A stretch of DNA of 64,000 nt from positions 99,399 to 163,398 of the forward strand of contig DJHM01000056.1 in assembly GCA_002433075.1 (NCBI GenBank), read 5' to 3'. Below are positions 59,584-64,000 of this stretch, piece by piece (position 1 is the stretch's first letter; each line of letters starts with the position of its first letter). The stretch is from Latescibacteria bacterium UBA6620 (GTDB taxonomy: Bacteria > Latescibacterota > UBA2968). The notes below the pieces were generated by a model. That model had not been told where the DNA came from and did not search any database. It was given only the letters and a program-made list of their open reading frames with translations. The translations under genes and the position numbers were made by a program.

Positions 59584-60465
59584 CTAGTGAGCGGACTCGG
59601 CATCCGTCACAACCCGGCCATCCTCTTCAACCGTCAGTGAGAGGGTTGGGTCCGATCTGAAATTCCAACCAGGTCCGGCTATGACCGCTCGCTGGGCGGG
59701 CGTCATTTCTTCGACGATGTTCGCATCCCAGTAGATGTTCGGAGGGTACAGCTGTCTCGAGACACCGCTTCGGGCCGAAGTACGTGATGCGTACTTGAGC
59801 AGGATCGACCGACGCTCGTGATCGTTTTGCCAGGGGTGCGTTCCGTGGGTCTGGGCGCCATCCATGAAGAACAGCGCGTCTCCCGCTTTGACCTCGGGCT
59901 GAACGACCGCACCCCCGTCGTCGTCGCAGTTGCGAACACCCAGGGGCATCGGAAAGTCCAACTTGTGCGATCCGATGGCTGCCGCGAAACCCCCTCCACC
60001 TGCGGGGCAGTCGGTCAGGTTCCACGTCACCGTCACCCCGCCGCAATACATCTCGCCAGCCTGGTTGTGATAGGCCACGAAGTCTCGATGTGGTGCTCCT
60101 GCGCCGTGCAGGGTCAGGCCTTCCGCGCCCTTTCGGGCGTTCTGAAACTGGGGACCGTGATCGAGCCGGAAACCCGGGCCGCACATCGTCCTCAGACGAA
60201 CGACGACTTCAGGGTGAACCAGCAGTCGTCTGATCGGCGAGGCGTAATCCCCCGGGAGATCCAGGAGGTTCGCGAACGACCACCATGTCTTTCCCCCCTG
60301 GAGAAAGGTCGAGTTCCGCGAACCACCCTCGCTTTCACTCACCGCGCCAGAGTCGATCAGGTAGTCCAGCGTCCGGTTGATGTCGTCGACTTCGCGCTCG
60401 GGCAGAACGCCAGGAACCACCAGATGGCCCGTCAGGTCCCAATAGTAGCGCTCGCGTGCGTTCAT
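59584..60465 (-). CDS. Phytanoyl-CoA dioxygenase (PhyH) family protein
   Basis: 293 aa. Iron ligands His-Arg-Asp (GAGAPHRDFVAYH) and the distal His in GAQTHGTHPW, with Arg in ERRSILLKYASR. The C-terminus has an extra 40 residues after the core. It lies between the aldo/keto reductase (13 nt upstream) and the hydroxyacid dehydrogenases. Two PhyH genes in this operon flank the aldo/keto reductase. ATG at 60465. Confidence 0.9.
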   Translation of the reverse strand: MNARERYYWDLTGHLVVPGVLPEREVDDINRTLDYLIDSGAVSESEGGSRNSTFLQGGKTWWSFANLLDLPGDYASPIRRLLVHPEVVVRLRTMCGPGFRLDHGPQFQNARKGAEGLTLHGAGAPHRDFVAYHNQAGEMYCGGVTVTWNLTDCPAGGGGFAAAIGSHKLDFPMPLGVRNCDDDGGAVVQPEVKAGDALFFMDGAQTHGTHPWQNDHERRSILLKYASRTSARSGVSRQLYPPNIYWDANIVEEMTPAQRAVIAGPGWNFRSDPTLSLTVEEDGRVVTDAESAH

Positions 60466-60478
60466 CTTGTCTCTCTCC

Positions 60479-61417
60479 TCAGGAAAGCCCCGAGATATCT
60501 ACCTCGAACATCTCACCGAATTCACGCCAAACTTCGGCCGGGATGTCGGCGGTCGCCGCCTCGTACGTCCCCACGACTTCCTCCACATTCGCCTGACCGG
60601 GAAGGACAATGCTCTCCACATCTGCGTTCAAACAGAACTGAATGGCCAGATGTCGGATATCCAGACCCTTCTCCCCACACCAGGCGAGCATCTCCCCCGC
60701 TCGCGGCTTGCTGGCATCGCGGATCTTGCGCATCTCCTCCGCCTCTTCGACAGGCCGGCCGGTCAGCAACCCCATTCCCAGCGGGCTGGCCAGAATGACA
60801 CCCACGTCCTTCTCTTTACACAGCGGGAAAAAGTCCCTCTCAGCAGCCCTGGTGAGCAGGTTGTATTCGAGATAGGTCAAAACCAGCTCAATCTCGCCAG
60901 TATCGATCGCCCGATGAATGACTTCGTGCCGGCGGGCCCCGATCCCGATATGGCGAATCTTGCCTTCGTCGCGGAGCTTGATCAACTCGTCCAGCGCGTT
61001 CCCCGGCGCCAGCGGATCCTCGAACGCTGTGTCTGGGCGATCGAAGACATCGGGCTCGTCGTAGCCGTGGATCAGGACGGAGTCGAGGTAGTCTGTATCG
61101 AAACAACGCAGGCTGTTCTCGACACTCCTTCGGGTGGCGGCCGCCGTGTGGTCGGACGTCATGTCGTTTCGAACGTGACTGCTCACCTTCCCTTGAAGGT
61201 AGACCTGTTCTCGTCGTCCTCCGCCCAGGGCCTTCCCCCATCTCTCTTCGTTCTGTCCGGGATAGGTATCCAGAAAGTTGAGACCCAGATTGAGCGCCTT
61301 TTCGATACCGGCAATCGTCTCCTCTTCGGAACTCGACCCCCACCACGCACCGCCGAGGCCCAGACAGATCGGCGTCATCTCTGTCCGTCCGAGTCGACGG
61401 GTCGACAGGTCGACCAT
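60479..61417 (-). CDS. Aldo/keto reductase
   Basis: 312 aa from the ATG at 61415-61417 (MVDLSTRRLGRTEMTPIC), which overlaps the upstream PhyH stop (TGATGG); a start at 61453 would lie inside that gene. AKR features: NFLDTYPGQNEERWG for the Asp-Tyr pair (Tyr shifted), HIGIGARRHEV, and IVLPGQANVEEV. The reductase acts on a sugar or aldehyde; D-threo-aldose dehydrogenase-like members have similar length. Paralogue of 36776-37726. Confidence 0.88.
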   Translation of the reverse strand: MVDLSTRRLGRTEMTPICLGLGGAWWGSSSEEETIAGIEKALNLGLNFLDTYPGQNEERWGKALGGGRREQVYLQGKVSSHVRNDMTSDHTAAATRRSVENSLRCFDTDYLDSVLIHGYDEPDVFDRPDTAFEDPLAPGNALDELIKLRDEGKIRHIGIGARRHEVIHRAIDTGEIELVLTYLEYNLLTRAAERDFFPLCKEKDVGVILASPLGMGLLTGRPVEEAEEMRKIRDASKPRAGEMLAWCGEKGLDIRHLAIQFCLNADVESIVLPGQANVEEVVGTYEAATADIPAEVWREFGEMFEVDISGLS

Positions 61418-62178
61418 CAGCCTACCTCCACCAGGTCCCGCACACCCGGCCACTCCCGCCAGATGTCGGTGTACGCATCGTTGCCGATCGACTCTCTCTG
61501 TCTGAGCCGCGAGATGACGGCCAGGCGAACGTTTGCGGACGTGTTCGCGCAGGCGCCGTGAACCACCTGATGGTGCGCGAGAATAAGATCCCCCGCCTTC
61601 CCAGTAATCATCACGGGCGGCTCCGGGAGATCGGGTCTGGGCATTCCATTTTTCAGCACTTCATGCCCTTCTCGCAGAAAGTAGTCGCGAAAGAAGGTGT
61701 GCGACCGGGGATGCACCGTGAAATTCCCGCTGTTCGGTTCCGCCACATCCGCCAGATAGATGACCGCGAAAGCCGTGAAGCCGCGTTTGTATTCCCCCTT
61801 CGCCGTGCCATTCGAACCGTTCCCGATCCCGTCCAGGTGCCCGCGGAACCCGTCAGGCTCTTCGCCCAGGGGCAGCGGAAAACGAGGATACGGCTTGGCG
61901 CGCTCGACGGGCTGGACGTTCCCTTCCCCCATCAGCGATTCGGCGACCGTCATTACATCCGTCTTGTTATAGAGATCGGTTATCACGGGTGAATCGAGAA
62001 GTTCCGCACAGAAAAAAGCGGATCGGTTTCCCTGCGCATTCTCGCCTCCCATCCCCACATTGCCGATGGAGTGATTTACAGCGCGTCGTGCGTCTTCGAC
62101 CATCTCCACCGGAATGGCGTCCGGGACCTGAACGTAGCCTTCCGTAACGAAATGCTGTTTCTGTTCGTGCGAGAGCAT
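61417..62178 (-). CDS. Phytanoyl-CoA dioxygenase (PhyH) family protein
   Basis: 253 aa. Iron ligands His-Leu-Asp (FRGHLDGIGNG) and His in HHQVVHGACANTS; Arg in SANVRLAVISR for 2-oxoglutarate. Starts 6 nt after the enolase-family gene stop and shares a stop/start overlap with the aldo/keto reductase gene. Substrate unknown. Note the long glycine/serine-rich insert GIGNGSNGTAKGEYKRG after the iron motif. Confidence 0.9.
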   Translation of the reverse strand: MLSHEQKQHFVTEGYVQVPDAIPVEMVEDARRAVNHSIGNVGMGGENAQGNRSAFFCAELLDSPVITDLYNKTDVMTVAESLMGEGNVQPVERAKPYPRFPLPLGEEPDGFRGHLDGIGNGSNGTAKGEYKRGFTAFAVIYLADVAEPNSGNFTVHPRSHTFFRDYFLREGHEVLKNGMPRPDLPEPPVMITGKAGDLILAHHQVVHGACANTSANVRLAVISRLRQRESIGNDAYTDIWREWPGVRDLVEVG

Positions 62179-62184
62179 GTCTGC

Positions 62185-63333
62185 CTACCAGTTCGTTCGA
62201 GAGCCGTCGAGCCGCCGGGGATGTGGCGCCTCCCAGAATTCGAACGGTTTCTCTTTCGCCAGTTCTTCGTTGAAGTCGACGCCGAGACCCGGCGTATCGG
62301 GGACATAGATCCTGGATCCCTCTGCCTGAAGTTGTTGCGGATACAGATCGAAGTTCGGTTCGAGCGTCTCCGTCGGTGATACCCGATGCTCCAGCCAGGC
62401 GAAATTCGGAACCGCGGCTGCCAGGTGAACCGTCGCCGCTGTGCAGATCGGACCCAAGGGGTTGTGTGGCATCAGATCGATATAGTGCGTCTCCGCCATC
62501 CCGGCGACTTTCATCGCCTCCGTGAACCCGCCAACGTTGCACAGGTCGAGTCGGGCGAAATTCGTGATACCCCGTTCGATGTAAGGGGCGAATTGCCACT
62601 TACTGGCGAATTCCTCCCCGATCGCGAAGGGAACGTCTGTCATCGTCCGCAGAGACTCGTACGCCTCCGGGGTTTCGTCCCGAATCGGCTCCTCGAGAAA
62701 GTCCAACGTGCCGGACGGTATGCGCTGGCAGAAGGAAGCTGCCTCGGCCACGGACAAGCGGTGGTGAAAATCGATTCCGAGGACGGGCCCCGATCCGATC
62801 GCCTCACGTAGCGCGACCAGCCTCTCGGCCGACAGAGCCAGCGACTCCCGAGGCTCGTAGACGTCTCCTTCGTGCGTGTGCGCCCAGTTCGATCGTATCA
62901 CGTTCCACCCCGAATCCAGTAGCAGACGCGCATTCGCAATCAACGCCTCGGTACTCGGCATTTCGCACGTGGCAAAGCACGGAATGAAGTCCCGTTGCTT
63001 TCCCCCCAACAGCTGGTAGACGGGAACACCAAGGGACTTCGCCATGATATCGTAGAGTGCGATATCGATCGCCGACATCGCCGCTGTCAGGACGCGTCCG
63101 CCTTCAAAGTAGTGACTGCGATACATCTCCTGCCAGAGAGCTGCCGGATTCCTCGGATCGCATCCGATAAGGAACTCCCGAAAGTGTTTGATTACACCGG
63201 CTACCGCCAGCTCTCGACTGGAGAACCCCGGTTCTCCGAGCCCGTAGATCTCCTCGTCGGTCTCCACCTTCACGATCGTCTGGTTGCGATGACCGATCCA
63301 GACGGGATAGGGCTTTATGTCGGTGATTTTCAC
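62185..63333 (-). CDS. Mandelate racemase/muconate lactonizing enzyme family protein (galactonate dehydratase-like)
   Basis: 382 aa. Metal ligands GIDFHHRLS (Asp), FLEEPI (Glu), AIGEEFAS (Glu), with the acid-base His in MPHNPLGPICTAATVHLAAAVPNFAWLE (read in parts MPHNPLGP, VHLAAAVPNF). The last segment strongly resembles D-galactonate dehydratase (DgoD) and similar sugar-acid dehydratases. First gene of the six-gene operon, so it probably produces a 2-keto-3-deoxy acid from a sugar acid. A 20-bp palindrome lies 20 nt upstream. Confidence 0.9.
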   Translation of the reverse strand: MKITDIKPYPVWIGHRNQTIVKVETDEEIYGLGEPGFSSRELAVAGVIKHFREFLIGCDPRNPAALWQEMYRSHYFEGGRVLTAAMSAIDIALYDIMAKSLGVPVYQLLGGKQRDFIPCFATCEMPSTEALIANARLLLDSGWNVIRSNWAHTHEGDVYEPRESLALSAERLVALREAIGSGPVLGIDFHHRLSVAEAASFCQRIPSGTLDFLEEPIRDETPEAYESLRTMTDVPFAIGEEFASKWQFAPYIERGITNFARLDLCNVGGFTEAMKVAGMAETHYIDLMPHNPLGPICTAATVHLAAAVPNFAWLEHRVSPTETLEPNFDLYPQQLQAEGSRIYVPDTPGLGVDFNEELAKEKPFEFWEAPHPRRLDGSRTNW

Positions 63334-63352
63334 GGTCTTCCTTTCTTCGGCA

Positions 63353-63372
63353 GGTCACGGCATGCCGTGACC
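63353..63372. promoter_or_regulatory. Perfect 20-bp palindrome upstream of the sugar-acid operon
   Basis: GGTCACGGCATGCCGTGACC is a perfect palindrome in the 106-nt gap between the epimerase stop and the enolase-family start. It may be an operator for the operon or a REP-type repeat (similar GGCATGCC palindromes are common). A terminator is less likely because no T-run follows. Confidence 0.5.
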
Positions 63373-63439
63373 CTACTCATGGTCTGATTCATACACTCGC
63401 GCGACATCCGTTGGTGAACGAAACGTGGAAGGTAAGCCC

Positions 63440-64000
63440 CTACTGAAAAAGCAACCGCGCCGAGGTCTGGGACACGAATCCGATCAGTCGTTCGGCTTTT
63501 CCCCAATCGACCAGGGATTGTGAGCCAGTCAACTCGCCTCGAACACTCACGTCCGGGTAGAACAGCTCGGCGATTCGGGATGCCGGCTCGCAGAGACTGT
63601 TCTGGGGGTCTACAATGAAAAGAACGTGGCTTCCCTCATACTCGGCCGTCAGGGACAGCTCCATCCCTCGGCAGGCTTCAGCCAGATCGACGAACGAGAA
63701 GTAATTCTGACGCATCGTCATGAGCCGATTGTCGACAGGATCCAGCCCTTCACCCCACACCCGGGCTTCGTAAGGCCTCTCACGACGGAGCCGGTCGTAG
63801 ATCTCCCGGATCCCAAGAATCTGCTCCAGGGCATGCTCGATATCTTCCGAAGCCAGTTCCGCAATACGGGTCCGCACCTCCACGTAGGACGAGCCCTGAG
63901 ACTCTCGCATTTCGTCGACAAACTGAAGTCCCGCCCCAAACCTTAGACAGGTGTTCGAGATCCGGTCACGTCGCCAGAAATAGGCGCCGATGTCTTCGGT
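63440..64000 (-). CDS. NAD-dependent epimerase/dehydratase family protein (5' end outside window)
   Basis: The frame stays open to the right edge; I read 186 codons of the C-terminal part ending at 63440. TEDIGAYFWRRDRISNTCLRFG matches the end of the Rossmann domain of extended SDRs. The substrate-side segment VLFIVDPQNSLCEPASRIAELF and the final QSLVDWGKAERLIGF are typical of nucleotide-sugar epimerases. The conserved YxxxK is beyond the window. It is on the same strand as, and upstream of, the sugar-acid operon. Confidence 0.85.
   Translation of the reverse strand, partial: TEDIGAYFWRRDRISNTCLRFGAGLQFVDEMRESQGSSYVEVRTRIAELASEDIEHALEQILGIREIYDRLRRERPYEARVWGEGLDPVDNRLMTMRQNYFSFVDLAEACRGMELSLTAEYEGSHVLFIVDPQNSLCEPASRIAELFYPDVSVRGELTGSQSLVDWGKAERLIGFVSQTSARLLFQ

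Noticed and set aside
1..64000. CRISPR array, tRNA, rRNA, prophage
   Set aside because: No regularly spaced repeats, cloverleaf or rRNA-like sequence was seen; repeats present are palindromic REP-type units.

Overview
The window is a 64 kb bacterial chromosome segment, about 57% G+C by eye, with tightly packed genes mostly on the minus strand. It has no rRNA, tRNA, phage or CRISPR. The gene content is unusual: six phytanoyl-CoA dioxygenase (PhyH) genes, five Gfo/Idh/MocA oxidoreductases, two copies of a large multi-pass membrane family (recalled as DUF6785/DUF6784), several TIM-barrel sugar isomerases and enolase-superfamily enzymes, and a sulfatase. This resembles uncultured aquatic lineages such as Latescibacterota or Poribacteria. 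That placement is an inference; no phylogenetic marker is present.

Layout. 1-5.4 kb (minus) is a corrinoid one-carbon operon: a duplicated unknown protein, an MtaA/CmuA-type UroD-family methyltransferase, a corrinoid protein, a small Cys-rich unknown, a RACo-type corrinoid activator and a Zn homocysteine methyltransferase. A GntR/FCD regulator diverges from it, with a FadR-like operator between. 6.2-13.4 kb holds a second homocysteine methyltransferase, a HAD phosphatase, Gfo and TIM-barrel genes, a TPR protein, a histidine phosphatase, a lipoprotein and a PhyH. 13.5-15.3 kb (plus) is histidine phosphatase, methionine aminopeptidase and cyclase. 15.3-28.6 kb is mixed: Gfo, a broken PAP2 gene, PhyH, sulfotransferase, mannonate dehydratase, a GT39-like membrane protein, an Eis-like GNAT, SDR, a methyltransferase with an in-frame TAG, an esterase and an HpcH/HpaI aldolase. 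28.7-39.6 kb (minus) looks like uronic-acid catabolism: Gfo, uronate dehydrogenase-like, aldo/keto reductase, DUF6785-like, lactonase, MDR, GH43-like, DHDPS-like, TIM and PhyH genes.

39.7-43.4 kb contains four consecutive broken genes (nucleoside hydrolase, PhyH, MDR, SMP-30) beside a REP-associated transposase and palindromic repeats. 44-50.6 kb holds Gfo, an enolase-family enzyme, a second HpcH aldolase, a serine hydrolase, a probable secreted selenoprotein and a GH4 enzyme. In the selenoprotein a TGA sits exactly at the catalytic Cys of a WCxxC peroxiredoxin-like motif, followed by a plausible bacterial SECIS hairpin. 50.7-57.2 kb holds a tandem metallo-beta-lactamase fusion, Gfo, the sulfatase and the second DUF6785-like gene. 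57.5-63.3 kb is a six-gene sugar-acid operon: enolase family, PhyH, aldo/keto reductase, PhyH and two tandem D-2-hydroxyacid dehydrogenases. A partial NAD-dependent epimerase runs off the right edge.

The strongest candidates for new biology are the selenoprotein at 48.5-49.1 kb and the two unrecognised proteins in the corrinoid operon (208 aa with a duplicated RFxCGxxH motif, and 98 aa with four cysteines).
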